From contig JAJEKV010000003.1 in assembly GCA_021234155.1 (NCBI GenBank), forward strand, positions 24,030,874 to 24,094,873: a stretch of 64,000 nucleotides of DNA, read 5' to 3'. The notes beneath the pieces are model-generated. The model saw only the letters and a list, made by a program, of their open reading frames with translations, had not been told where the DNA came from and did no database searches. Positions 22,255-34,825 of this stretch are shown here, one piece after another. The translations under genes were made by a program, and so were the position numbers. The first letter of the stretch is position 1, and each line of letters begins with the position of its first letter. The stretch is from Isoetes taiwanensis (lineage: Eukaryota; Streptophyta; Lycopodiopsida; Isoetales; Isoetaceae).

Positions 22255-23863
22255 CGTGAAAGTCCTCCTTGAAAATGCTGTAAGTTAATGCGAAATCTGG
22301 AATGAATGGGAGTCTTATATTGGTTGCCTTGATTCCCAAGTTATCCCCATTTCTTAAAATATCTCCTAAATATATCAGTGATCTTTTTGTGCTCACGTAA
22401 ATATCGCAGGGGAAAGCCATGGGCGATGACGCTGGCCATGGATATACCAGCCATGGATTGCATTCCGCTGACCATAGATGGGGCAGTTTCAAAAGGAAGA
22501 AAAAGAGATGTGGTACTATTTTTCAAAGAAATGGCGTGGAATTTCTTTCCGAGGGAGCATAATGCACGAGAGATTTGACTATGGCGGGTTGTAGTTGTAG
22601 CTCTTAAATCCATCGAAATCCTTGGTAATTTAGGTTTTTATGCACTTCCTTTCCTTAAAATTTCAATATTCTAATGGTTATATCAATGAAGTTGGTAAGA
22701 ATGCACTTATGGCGGTTGAATTCTTCTGAGAGAAATGGGCTGCAAAGCCCGTGAACTATTTTATCTTGGAAGGGTGCATCTTCAAAACATGGACCAGCGA
22801 TGTGGTGCATCGGTCCGCATAGGCGATCTATGCAACCCTTATGCGGGTTTCTCTCATACAACTCTGCAATTTAGTAGAGATTACGAGTTTTCCACGCCTT
22901 TCATAGAAGGTTAACATCGTATTGCAGCATGTGGGTGGCATCAATGTTTAAAGGCAAAAATAATTGGCTGGAAAATATTAGTAGTGGTTTCTCCCAATGG
23001 ACCTTCATTGGGCTAGAGTTTTGACCAGTTGTGGGTGCCTTCTAGTGGCTGGGGTTTATTTTAATTCAACTCTTTTAATTTCTGTGATTGACCAAAGAGA
23101 GATAGTGGGAGCCACCATTTCTTGAATTGGTTGGGCAGATAGGGAATTTTGAGAATATCTCGAGGCAGTTGGTGTGCCATGAGTGGTGCACCTATGATGT
23201 ATTCAGTTTGACTATTGAATGGAAACCTTTGATATGTTCATTGAAGAGGCTACTTTATATGGAAAGCAAGAATAAATTTTTGCTTTTGGCATGTACTGTT
23301 GAAGGGTTGGAGGAATAATAAAGCTCATGACATGATTGCAGACTCACTCAGAAATCTGCAGCATTGCATGTGAGCTAGAAGAATCCTCTATGAAGCCTGA
23401 AGACTCCTATGGATACGGGAACTCCAAAACAAAAAGGATGATGTAAGTGATGCGGTTTGCTTGTTAGTCCAAAGGAAGATATTGAGAAAAAGAAGAAGGG
23501 AAGAGTAAGACTGATGGAATGAAGAAATTGAGCAAGCGTCTTTCCAAAGGAAACGTGATAAAACGGTCCCAATCAATCTTTGAAACAGAGAGCTCAATCT
23601 ATTCAGATCCGCGGAAGAAAAATGATCCGAACCGGTGGAGAAGTTATGTTAGTTATATGTCCAAGTGAGAGTGTTGGAAGTAATAAACACACTTTCTTGT
23701 GGTGTCTTGTGTGTCCGGGATTATTCTCTTGTGTCCATCCGTCCGTTGATTGTTCCCTGTCTTTCTAGTTGCATTGTTTTAACACCCCTTAGGCTGTTCA
23801 AACCTTTCTTTATTCCCGATGATTCGGACTTGCTTATTTCTTGTTGTTTTAACGTAGTTAGAC
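22255..23863. other. Intergenic region between Dof and SLAC1-like starts (copy 1)
   Basis: Duplicated at 56,171-57,780 with about the same length. Small open frames on both strands are conserved between copies (for example 23,127-23,318) but unrecognisable. It would contain both promoters if the genes are active. Confidence 0.5.
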
Positions 23864-25861
23864 ATGGCTGATGAACATAATACTAAGGAGCCTCGAGAAA
23901 AGCATGGAATTGACATAGATTTGCCATCAAATTTTTGTTTTCCTTCACCGGGAGCTTGTAACCCAACAATACATCCAAGATCTCCTTCCTCTCCTCCTAT
24001 TTCATTTATGTCCGACAATGAAGAATATTCTAGAAATGAAGCTCATCCGTTTGATGATAAACTTCTTCCGGATACTTACGGTTGCTATAGACCCTTCACA
24101 CGAGGTCGAGAATCCACATGGAGACAAATGGCAATTATATTGCGGGGGATATTGGTTTGGAAGGAACATCTGTTCCTTGAGAGAGGCAAGCTTTTCTTGA
24201 AGTCGGATCATGGAACACCTAGAGGCAAAGAAGAAGTTCACCAACTCCTCACACAACTCCTCACACAAATGGAGACAAATGAAAAGTTATGGGTACTTTA
24301 GAACAAGGTCTTCTAGCGATACACTGCATTAGAAAAGCGGTTGTCCGCATTGAAAGATAAAGATCCGGTGAAAAGTTGGATGCCATACCATATGTGCACG
24401 AGGCGTGTCCACGATGTTCCAAGTAATGCCTACAGTCGTTATTTTGATGCACTACAAGGAGCGGAGCTTGAAGAATTAAAGGTTTAAATGCGCATTTAGA
24501 AAAGAATATTACATCATAGCGTATGCTTCACGGATGGTAAAACTGACGATTGGTGACTTTGACATTGCCCATTTAAAATCCAAGTACAAAGTTAGACTAT
24601 TTTAAAGGCTAGTAGAAATTTCTCTAATATCAGCTACTTGATTAGGGGATCCGAGGATATTCTCCTACCAAAAGACCAGCAGTGGCCTTTCCTTCTCCGA
24701 TTACCTATTAGTTCTTATGGGATTTGTCTTGGTCTTGGCAGCCAAGCCATCCTTTGGAAACAATTCACATTGAATTCAGCCACAAAGTTTCTACATGTAC
24801 CTTCTTCTATCCATGTGGTATTATGGTCTTTGGCACTTGTTGCATTTCTTCTCATCTTTTTCACATACATGCTAAAGTGCATCTTCTACTTAGAAGTCGC
24901 GCGACGAGAATATCAACATCCAAAGGCGTGTAAACTTCTTCTTTGCACGTTGGATAAGTGGAATGTTTTTAGCTTTGGGAGTTCCTTCCATGGTTACAGA
25001 TTCGGCTCATTCTGCAACATGGTGCATCTTGATGGTTCCCATTTTTGTTTTAGAATTGAAAATACATGGAGAATGGCTTTCTGGAGGGGATAGGAGGCTG
25101 TCAAAAGTGGCAAATCCTTCTTCACATTTGTCAGTTGTCGGCAATTTTGTAGGTGCGCTTTTGTTTGCTACTGAGTTGGATGGAAAGAGGTGGCGGTATT
25201 CTAAGGCAATGGGACTCGCTCACTATATAGTTCTCTTTGTGACTCTTTATCAAAGACTACCTACCAATGAAGTTCTTCCAAGAGAGTTGCATCCTGTTTT
25301 CTTCTTGTTTCTTGCAGCTCCAAGTGCAGCAAGTCTCGCTTGGGAAAACATTACCGGTGACTATGGATATCCATGTAGATTGGCATATTTTCTTGCTCTT
25401 TTTTCCTCTTTGTTCACTTGTAAGTTTTCGTAACTAACGTAACAGAGTTGAGCATGTGTACATATATCCTCATTTTTTATGCGCTTTCTATGTTTCGTAG
25501 TCCGAGTCAACTTTTTCCGAGGATACAAGTAATGATCTTTGTTTAAGCCTGCATTTCATATAAACTTGTTGATTTTCTTCTAAATACTATGTATTGTATA
25601 ACAAATTTTCCATTGCATGGTGGGCATACACATTTCCAATGACAGAGCTCTCCCTTGCCACCCTTAGATATGCCCATAAGGTTTTGCATCCCTGTGACAC
25701 AAACAATGGCAATTACGCTTTCCCTACTTGTGTCACTAGCATTGTCTTTCTTTTTTCATATCAACCTTGATGCACTTCTTCGGGGCACACTATTTCCTAA
25801 TGATATGGCAATTGCCATCACTAGGAAACCACAAAAAGAACTTGGCAAGTGGAAACTATAG
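23864..25861 (+). pseudogene. S-type anion channel, SLAC1/SLAH family, copy 1 (disrupted)
   Basis: SLAC1/SLAH proteins are plasma-membrane anion channels with ten membrane helices that release chloride, nitrate or malate. The plus strand gives an N-terminal cytosolic part (MADEHNTKE), then WPFLLRLPISSYGICLGLGS, TKFLHVPSSIHVVLW, SKVANPSSHLSVVGNFVGA, VLFVTLYQRLPTNEVLPREL, HPVFFLFLAAPSAASLAWEN and FPNDMAIAIT, the family order. At least three introns match copy 2. Frames break in several places (around 24,110, 24,920 and 25,190), and the acceptor before the VVRVNFFRGYK exon is TTTCGTAG instead of TTTCAG. Several breaks coincide with CAG/CTG-to-CG differences against copy 2, so they may be sequence errors. 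Confidence 0.85.
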
Positions 25862-26742
25862 CACTTTGTGTAGACAGAGGATCTCAAAACACTATGAAAT
25901 TGTTTGGATGCTTGAAAAGTGTACCACATTCGATTCGAATGAAATGGCTGCAAAGATCATTGATAAGAGCATTTAAGTATACCAAGGCATCACTTCTATA
26001 TCTATGCTTGATTTCTACAGAAAATGAACCCATGGAGCCACACACACATACCAAAACAAGGTGTAAATCTTGCATCCACGTAAGGGATGAGGGTTGCTCT
26101 AATGAGGGCCTAAAGTGCCGTGGCTGTTCGAAAGTTGGGTTAAAGTTCTTGGTTTTAGTCATTGTGACGACTTATTTACGTCTATAAAATATATATATGA
26201 AAATTGGAACAAATTACAATCACCATTCGCAACAATTGAGGGTGCCCCGCTATATCTTTGTAGAGTAGTTTGCACAATTTGACCATTTGAACATCAAATG
26301 TCTATTTTCAAGCAGATATCAATGTTGTTTTAGGATACAACAACAAACCGAGAATCCATGGGAAGAGTGAGCAAGTCCCTCAAGGAAATTATTTGAGAAG
26401 AAGACGGTGAACATACAAGTTCCTCAAGGAATTATGTTGAGAAGACAAGTGAACTTATCTTGAGAAGACAAAGTGATTTATAAGAACATCTCAAAGTGCA
26501 TCCCACGAAAATGGTTCCTTTCATTGGCTCGATGAAACAAACGGAGCCGGGCGGCGGAGGTTTCAAGTGTGCAAGTACTCAGCACTTCATTACATACAGC
26601 CCGGCAATAAGGAAGATGCCTCATGCAATTTAACACTTGGAATGTCCTACCTGTGATATCTTGTTTTGATTGTGAAAAAAGGGAGGCCAAACTTTAGAAC
26701 TCAATATGGCTTATCACATGTAACGTTGAAAATTAAAACATA
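25862..26742 (+). other. 3' flank of SLAC1-like copy 1
   Basis: Duplicated at 59,745-60,598. A conserved open stretch after the stop (RQRISKHYEIVWMLEK in another frame) is found in both copies but does not resemble the channel family. No other gene is seen. Confidence 0.45.
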
Positions 26743-26770
26743 CTAGTTATGGTGCCGGCACTAGTAACAA
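26743..26770 (-). mobile_element. Helitron 3' terminus
   Basis: The minus strand ends GTGCCGGCACCATAACTAG with a perfect 10-base palindrome and then T. It is also present at the same place in the duplicate block (60,599), so it was inserted before the block duplicated. Similarity of the two blocks continues beyond it to about 27,100/61,000. Confidence 0.6.
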
Positions 26771-27129
26771 TTTTAAAAGGTGGTTGTTTCATTGACCCTT
26801 TTGGAAAAGGGCATGTGCAGAGTTGTGACTCACCACAAAGTTGCTAGTGTCACCTAATCACCCCATGTGATGCAAAAGTCTCACAGAACTTAGACACCAA
26901 ATTATTTGAAACTCATGATAGCCATAAGGAATTCAAATTATAGCCACAATTGAGAAAGCAAACATAACCTTTGCCTACCATCACTGGGATGAAGCAAGTC
27001 TCCAAGTGAGAGTGTTGGAAGGGCGTGTTCTTGCTGCTGATTCACTGAAATGGCAGGGTCTGGGTGATCGATCTGACATCTTGTCAATACATTTGAGTGT
27101 GAATGCAACTGCAATATATTACTTGGCTC

Positions 27130-30100
27130 CACAAGTAAGATAATGTAATGGTCATTGTGGACATGCGTGCATTTTATGTCTTTCATATCCCTTGGACACA
27201 AGCCTGAGATATAACTGAAATTCTTGCCAAGGCATTGGGGATGGGCCTAATTGGTTCCTCATATTTTTGTACTTGCCAATCCAATGTTGTGGATGCAGTT
27301 CATCATGATGCAATGCAATGCACCGTTTGGATGTTCTTATACAATGCAATGCACCGTTTGGATGTTCTTATACACAATTTTATGATTTGTATAGAATTGC
27401 TTTGGACTGTTGGTGCAAATCAGACTTTTGGGTATTGTATAATTGGATTGTTGATAGCAAATTTACCAGCACCATGAATCTTTTGGAGACTTTCATCTTT
27501 TGGAGGCTAAAGTGACTGGCTACCTAAAGGTCTGATGACAATTTGCTTGATACTATGTCATTGCTCTGACAATATGCAGTGATTGAGCCATACTAGCATG
27601 CCAACAATAAAGATGGCTACCTAAAGAGCTGATGATTATCTGCATTCGTACTATATCATTGCTCTGATGTTATGCAGTGACTCAACTACAATAGCATGCC
27701 AACAATGAAGATGTTGTTAGCACGCTTTCTAGGTATGTTTCTAACCTTCTTGGGCTATGGTTCATATTATAGGCAGTGCATCTGTTAAGTAGCTCAAACT
27801 CTTCCTTAGATTGCAGCTGTGTCGGATCCTGTGTTTAAGCTAAATGCCATCCCTATGGTGTTTAGTAAGATTTTTCGTTTATTCTTTTTACTTTGCCTTT
27901 AAGATACGTTGATGATGCAACACAAGAAGACATGTTCATGATGCAGGGTTGCCTCGAAGAAGAATTGACATTTCGTTGAAATTGAAATGCTAAGACATGC
28001 TTTTTGTTGTTTTGATACACTTTGGATGCTCTCTGCACTTTGGCTTGCGGAGTTGTGCATAGATAAGCACATCTACACCTCTATAATTTTTTTTGCAGGG
28101 TTGCCTCGAGGAAGAATTGACAGCCCGTCAAAATTGAAATGCAAAGCCGTGCAGTGTGTAGTAACCATTGTTTCTTTGCCGCCCAGTTGAGATGTTCTTA
28201 GACCATTTGCTCATCTTGAATTAGTTGCTGTTGATTAGGTTTTATATTCATATGATGTCAAGACAAACTATTTTTGGGCTTTATAGATCATGACCATGAT
28301 ATCTCTATGGTACATGGAAATTCCCCTACAACATATCATCTCTCCAATTCAAAATGCTCAGAAAGAGCCCTCTTAAGATAAGGTGGTAGTAATGACCTTT
28401 ATGATGGTAGAAATTTGACTATACCCATATCTTAGCAATGTTATTGCATAGGTTATGTCTGTATTATTCTCTATGTTGAGGTTGTATACTATCGTTACTG
28501 ACAGAATTGTGTCTATTATCCAGGGTTATGCAATTACAACAGTAACAAAATTATGTTCTTTTTAAAAGGTTGTTGGTAGAAGAGTCAAACTCATTCAAGA
28601 GGTATGCGTTTCATTTGATGTCTGATATTTGGTTATAGTTTATGTATGTTCTGGCCTCCTAATAATAGAAAAGCGAGTCTTGATGGATTTTGAAGGGACA
28701 TTAATGGGTGAATAGATTACAACAATTTTAAAAGCTTTTAATATTGCAATTTGAGGAGATCATTCGCATTTGATTTGTGGTCTAGGTATGTCACGGAACC
28801 CTTGAAATCGACACTGCCTACCGTTCACGAAATTATAACGTCCTCCAATGATGATATACGGACTGACCACAAGAATGTCATTGTCATTTACACTGCATTC
28901 TAGATTCTTTTAGCAGCCATTCTCCAGATCCTTGCATACTGGTTGTTTGCAAGGTACCAATGGGGTTTCTAGAGCACTGCCAGTTCTATATCACATGGTA
29001 ACTTTGGTTCCATGTTTAGAGCAAGCAACAATACTGTAGTTATTACTTATGACATTGAGCAGGTTGTCGGTAAGGTTCATGCTATTCATGCATTGTGATC
29101 AATCAACCAAACTATACTATGTCTTTCTATGATATTGGGCGGATTGTCCATAAGGTTCTGTATAGGGACCAATGAATTAAACCATGCTTTGTTTCTATGT
29201 TTGGGCTCAAAATTCTATCCATTAATAGTTGAATTGTTATGACCTTATGGTTGAAGCCTTCGTCATGGAACACCCTTTTGGGAACTAAACGAATTGTTTC
29301 TATGTCTTGGCTTGAAATTGTGTCCATTAATAAAATTAGAAAATGACTTGAATTGTTATGACCTTTGGTTGAAAATTGCCACGAGAGTTTTTTCTTAATA
29401 GGTGTGACATGGGCAATGAATTTACCAAGGCTTCATCATGGAATGCCTTAGGCGAATTAATTTAATTTACAAAGGTTAGATGACATTGCATCAACTCTCC
29501 AATGGCTGTACTTTTTATCATAGTTAGTGGTCTACATAATAATGAGTATTCACAATGGCGAGTACATACACACTACTTCGGAATAAACAATAATCATATG
29601 AAGCAACTTACCATTTGTGCGTTTCCACGTGGTCCAAGGATCTGTCTTATAAAGTTGTATCCTTGATATTCCTTCACCTGCATGACCCAATATAATTTGA
29701 CATACAATTTCCACTCATTCCCATTTGCAAAAGATGGCAAATCCTACAACACTTAACTGGAATGTACAGTTTATCTTCCTTCAAAATGGGCATGTACCCA
29801 GGTGGGGGCTTGTACGACAGGTTTAACAACATGCATTCACTTCACATCAAACTAGCATATAGGTATATGAACAAGATGGCACCCAGAGAAAACACATACC
29901 CACATGTGCAAAAATATTACATGCTTATCTACAAGAAGGATCACATATGTGCACAACAAAAGCTGTCAAAAACTCACCTATTGCCTCTCGTTTCTCTAAC
30001 TCCAACCGTTCCAGTCTTCTTTTCTAAGGAGAGAAAGGAGATACAAATACAAGGGATCTGCCTAAGCTTTAGCGAGCATGGCAGTTCATTCGCATTAGCC

Positions 30101-30800
30101 TCCAAATTTCCCATCTCCAGTTGTGCAATTTGCTCAACACGGGTCTGCTCAAAATTCGTACCTAAACAACTCGAGTCTGCTCAAAATTCGTACCTAGACA
30201 ACAGGAGTCTGCTCAACACGAGTTTGCTCACTATATGACACCTAGAATAGGAGGCCCAAACATGAGAACACAAGAAAGTTCAAAGACATCACTCAACAAT
30301 CAAGTTCAGTGCAAGAATTTATGGGATCCTCGTAGAATAACCCATGTGTTATAGGGATTTTCTCTAGGGGAAGAATCGAATAATTTATTCGCTTCTTCCC
30401 AAGTACAGCCTTTAAAGACTTCTAATGGCAGTCCTTAAATCTTCTCAACCTAGCACGATATGAGTCAGCATATGATTCTAGTGCTCCAGGATTTCCCAAT
30501 CTTCTGGCCATCAAATGAACAATGAAAATACCACAGGACATTCACAAGCCATCAGGCAACTTTCATGGTAATTGGCCAATCCACAAAATCAATTAATCAA
30601 CAACATTTCAATCTTCTGCTAAGAATATTGTTCTCTACTATGCAACAACTTATTACAAAAGCGACTAGATTGGTAGTCTTGTGACTCTTATCCAGAGCAT
30701 AAAACTTGATTTAAATATAAGAAATAGTATCGGCGAGATTGCAGCCCACTAGACTGCAAAAATAAAGCACAAAATTCCTAAAATGTAACTTAAGCTCTTC
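27130..30800 (-). repeat. Block X, copy 1
   Basis: A 3.7-kb block repeated at 34.82-40.9 kb (same orientation) and 50.2-52.47 kb (inverted). It contains SF1-like exons (minus strand) and an internal diverged duplication of about 130 bases around 29,160-29,400. This copy lacks the 53-base tandem duplication shared by copies 2 and 3. Confidence 0.8.
29612..29830 (-). pseudogene. SF1/BBP-type KH-domain exons, copy 1
   Basis: SF1/BBP binds the intron branch point through a KH domain. On the minus strand one exon (about 29,765-29,830) reads YKPPPGHMPILKEDKLYI, and the next (29,677-29,612) starts after CAG with VKEYQGYNFIRQILGPRGN and ends at a GTAAG donor. The order linker-KH start and the GPRG loop match the family, and an intron lies between. 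A basic heptad-like piece (KRQERLKLEKREA) encoded farther upstream may be another exon. No downstream KH exon was found. Confidence 0.65.
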
Positions 30801-30807
30801 CGTCAAT

Positions 30808-31733
30808 TTGCAGACTCTAGATACTCTGGGACATGATGCTTTGTACCATGCTCTTTATATGGTGCATACGATATTTGCCAAATCATTAATAAGCACTTTG
30901 ATTGAAAAGTTTGGTCTTTGGAAATCGTTTTGCAAAGAGGCAAATACAGAAGCAAGGAAGAAAAAGATAGTCAGAGAGCCAGTATTTGTAAGAAAATGCG
31001 GTCTGGTGATAAAAATAAATGACATACTGCTTTTGTGGATAGCTTTATATGGAAAGAACAAAGACACTATTGAATTCATCCATCAACACCATAAGGGAAC
31101 ATTGAATGAAAAGGATAAATAGTTTGGTCGAACTACTTTAGGTTGGACAGAAATTTTTGCTACACTTTGTAGGACAAAAAAGTTTAAACGAGATCTGTTG
31201 CCAATTCAGAAGTCTAGAATGGGAAGACTACACTAAGTTATGCAACATGACAAGGGTTTACTGAAATTGTATCAGGAACTGTTGTATCAGGATCATCAAG
31301 TGTATATAGATTCAATAAATGCAATTTTAGTGGGTGCTGCTCTAATTGCAAGCGTCACATTTGCTGGTTGGCTTCAACTCCCGAGTGGAGCATATTAGAA
31401 GCATATTGAGGGCGGATATTTTGGGCATTCAACATCCTGCTATTTTTCTTTGTTGTTGCAACTGTTATAGCAGGGGTGGAGCCATGCTATCAATTTCTCA
31501 CATATAGGTACAACTGTATCAATTATTGTACGTAGATTGTTTTATACAGCTTTGTTGCTTGCATTGTCTATTAACTTTGTGTTAGGCGCACTTATGGCAG
31601 CTGGATTTGCAACTATACCCTATAAGCATCGAGCTAATATTGCAACTACAATAGCTGTTGGTGGCATCCTTTGCACTTTCATTCTAGGTTGGTTCTTTTT
31701 AAGACTGTCAGACCTTGCTCCATCATTAGACAA

Positions 31734-31738
<5 letters not shown>
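30808..31738 (+). pseudogene. PGG-domain (ankyrin-type) membrane protein remnant
   Basis: An acceptor-like CAG precedes DTLGHDALYHALYMV, which resembles an ankyrin repeat. After several stops comes SINAILVGAALIASVTFAGW followed by LQLPSG, the pattern of the plant PGG domain, then two hydrophobic segments (LLLALSINFVLGALMAAGF and IATTIAVGGILCTFILGWFF). PGG proteins are membrane proteins with N-terminal ankyrin repeats. At least four stops or frameshifts interrupt the frame, so the copy is dead unless it is spliced in an unseen way. The N-terminal repeats are missing. The stop lies at the start of the GATA microsatellite. Confidence 0.6.
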
Positions 31739-31813
<75 letters not shown>

Positions 31814-31849
31814 GTAGGTAGGTAGGTAGGCAGGCAGGCAGGTAGGTAG
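31734..31849 (+). repeat. Compound tetranucleotide microsatellite (TAGA, TAGG, CAGG)
   Basis: About twenty TAGA units are followed by TAGG units, CAGG units and TAGG units again, without interruption. Confidence 0.95.
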
Positions 31850-32205
31850 TTGTTACTTATCACATTTACCTTATGGTTTGCACTTTTGATTTATATTGAT
31901 AATCAATTTCTATTTGGAACATAATCTAGCCTTATGTTATATAAATTTTAAATCAATCTAAAATAGTGTTAAAGGATTGATAGATGAATGAATACGTTAA
32001 TATATTTTGTTCCTTTAAAATATTTTGGTTTGTTGTTATCTCTGTCCTTTGTCTTTGCCCTTTGCTCTTGCTCATTCCAATGTTCCACTTGCTATCAAGA
32101 AATTTACTCTTGCAAATCAGGAGATAAAATAAATAAGTAATGATAATGGTAGAGAATAAAAACATTTATAAAAAAACATATTATTTGTAATGAATATTTT
32201 AATGA

Positions 32206-32211
32206 AAATGT

Positions 32212-32214
<3 letters not shown>
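32206..32214 (+). repeat. Target site duplication (left)
   Basis: AAATGTAGA is repeated at 33,313-33,321, flanking the poly(T)-ended insertion. Confidence 0.7.
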
Positions 32215-32243
<29 letters not shown>

Positions 32244-33312
32244 GAAGGCAAGAATGATCTGTATTGTATTCAAAAGATAAGAGTGTTTACACATACAGTG
32301 AGTCCAAAGCTGCTATCACTTCTCCAATCCATGATAAGCAGTCCGGACTCTAGACCCAGTACTTGGAGCCTCTCTCGACTTCTTCTCCATAGGATACTAT
32401 AGGAGAGAAGGCCTCAGTTCCTAGGCTAAATTTTATAAAGAAACGGTCTAAGACCTTATTACAAAGGCTCCACAATGGGCCTGATAAGATATTTTAAGCA
32501 CCTGGTCACCAGATATACGTTAATCTTGTCTCATCCGCCCAGGATCAAGAGCAGGGTTCAGGCTGCTACTTCCCATTCCAGAATGGCCATAAGAGATCTT
32601 AGTAAGAAGGAGCCACTTGAAGCATTCTCCGAAAAATATCCCAGCAACCAAGGCGAGGCTCATACGCATTAACTCGGCCTGATTCCATTCCTGCAGTACT
32701 ACAGGTATAACCTTCTTCCAAGCAATAAGAAAAGATGACAGGCCTGCTGAACTTCATCCCATCGTACGAAGAATATGGGCTTCATTCCCACAATGTCCGG
32801 GCCTCCCTAGTCTCCCGCCCAGGGCAGCCCATGGCAAACCACCTGTAGCCTATTCCAGAATGATCGGAGCAGCCATCATCTGCTCATAATCCTCCCCTTG
32901 CTGGGACATGGAGGGCCTCTACTGTTCAGACCAAGAAGCAACACATACTAACAGCAAAATATACACAGGAAGCAGATGAAGAAAACCCCTTAGCACCTGG
33001 AGTACCTTTCATGAGCATGGCAGCCCGCAATGGGTGCGGGCTTTCCCAGCCGATTCTCAGAGATTTACTGATCTAATACCCTGCGTTAAAAGAGCTGAAA
33101 ACCTAGTTGGAGTTACCTCTTGCTGTGGTTTGCTGCTGGTTCTCAGGAACTTCTGAAAAGAGACAAGCATGGCCGCTGATCAAAAAACAAATCAAGAGAG
33201 GGGCAGCAGCAGATCTGGCCGAAAATGCAGGCCCTTCCAGCATCGATCTGCTCGTGGTTCTGCACGAAAACAGGGCCGCCGCCAAGGGCGGAAGCCCTAG
33301 CCGCTGCTTTAT
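32215..33312 (-). mobile_element. Poly(A)-tailed retroinsertion, 1.1 kb
   Basis: The minus-strand element starts GC-rich at 33,312 (GGCTAGGGCTTCCGCCC nearby) and ends in 29 A residues (T at 32,215-32,243), flanked by 9-bp direct repeats. The base composition is much richer in GC than its surroundings. No protein is recognised, and open frames of 62-84 codons are not convincing. It shares the terminal CCTTCAAAAA with the 10.9-12.8 kb element, so both may use the same LINE machinery or belong to one family. Confidence 0.75.
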
Positions 33313-33489
33313 AAATGTAGAATTTATAAAAACATTTATATGCAATAAATAGATCATTAACTTGTGTATTTCTCTAGGTTAGAACCATAAAAGTTTTCAA
33401 TTTATGAATTTACAACTATGTGTTGAATTTTTAAACCTTGTTGAGTTAAAGGTTTTGAATTTTGTATCTGGATTTATTTTAAATTTATC

Positions 33490-34110
33490 TTTATAACATA
33501 TAAATTATCTCTTGTCAAATGCATTTGTTGCATCGACTTTTCCAGAATCTTATGCAATGGGGACAAGAGATCCTGACAGTTTGTTTTTAGGAATCACAAA
33601 CTTCATTCCTAACTTTGGAGCCATCTTCAAGTTTTTGTTATTAATACGTGATGGCAAAGATAGGTTGAAAACTCTGAGACTTCACATAGTCTCAGTATGA
33701 AGCGAAAAAATAGAACCTCCGTTTACCTGGCTTCCAATCCATGTGTGTGTAATCACCAAAGTATTTCTTGCAAGGAAGAGCTGTTGAAGGGCATCAATGT
33801 GCCCTAATGGAAATGCGTCAAGAACTCCTACCATCGCCAACACTCTTCCTGTTTCTGGGAAGGTGTAAAGAACTCCAAAACTTTCAATAACTTTCGAGTC
33901 CAATACCTTGCAAGCATCAAAAATTCATGCCAGGCAGTTCGAATAGTAGCGACCGCAACAAGGTGACTGACAATTTGCTGGAAACAGGCAGTTTGAAGCA
34001 ATTTTTGGCATATTCTAGTCATAATTCAGCATATATTTAGAATATGACAAAAAACAACATTAGCGAGACTTTGCCCCTCTAAGGGCAACCCAAAAAGAGG
34101 TATTTGGCAA
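33490..34110. repeat. Repeat with terminal hairpin (copy 2)
   Basis: Matches 40,907-41,480 from GTTTGTTGCATCGAC to the hairpin GCCCCTCTAAGGGC and CAACCCAAAAA. A minus-strand frame (VIESFGVLYTFPETGRVLAM...) is kept in both copies, but I do not recognise it. On the plus strand a frame containing PDSLFLGITNFIPNFGAIFK is also kept. Confidence 0.6.
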
Positions 34111-34825
34111 GGGAACAAATGGAAGGTTTGCACTGGAATTGCCGAAATCAGAGATAGATTTAGAGCCAAGACTGAGATCCTTTAGCAGTTATATACTCAA
34201 CATGTATCTATCAAGGTAGTCTTGACAAGTTTTCTTAGAGCAAACATCTGCATGTTCACGTGATCCTGTTCTTAATCCAGTCACAAAAACATCCATAAAG
34301 AAAAAACTACTTACAACTCTGTATAGATGCATGCAAGGTTGGGGGGAGGGGGGGGGAAGAGATTTGTACGCACAAACCATTTTGAGCCCTATCTTAATCC
34401 ATTCTATCTGCACTTCATTGAAAATTGAAGATCGTCCATTTTGAGCTCTCCATTTGACCTGTATCATAATGGCTCTCAATCTGTGGATGCAGGATACACA
34501 AGTTGCCAAAACTCAACCTTCTGCTAACGTCAGATATATGGCACAATTTGTAGATATGCACAGACCTGACAAGCTTTGCGTTTGTGCCAGAGCTATGGCC
34601 CATGTAATGATCTGGATTTATTTGTTCACAGATCCTTAAAAGCATCAACGATCTGGCTGAATAATTTTGCTATAAACAAACTATTAAGATTTGCTCAACA
34701 TTAGGTGGCCATAATCAAAGCCATAGCAGTCGCTAGTTTGGTTTGCTGGAGTGGTAACTTCGAAAGGGGCTACATGAAATGTGGTCCGGCTAAAAGCTGT
34801 AGAGCAAATCTGATAAGAATGATTA
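34110..34825 (+). mobile_element. LINE-B 5' part, truncated
   Basis: Matches 41.48-42.19 kb and the reverse complement of 17.85-18.55 kb, including the G-run (34,340-34,360). It is cut by the start of block X at about 34,826, just inside the ORF1-position frame (GYMKCGPAKSCRAN). Confidence 0.55.

Noticed and set aside
26743-26770. GTGCCGGCAC palindrome as a terminator or operator
   Set aside because: It is the terminal hairpin position of a Helitron end in a eukaryotic context.
31734-31849. TAGA/TAGG array as telomeric or satellite DNA
   Set aside because: It is a tetranucleotide microsatellite, not a telomere repeat, and is only about 115 bases.
33512-33903. Overlapping frames on both strands of the hairpin-ended repeat as genes
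   Set aside because: They are kept in two copies, but the copies are recent duplicates, so openness alone is weak evidence; neither product is recognisable.
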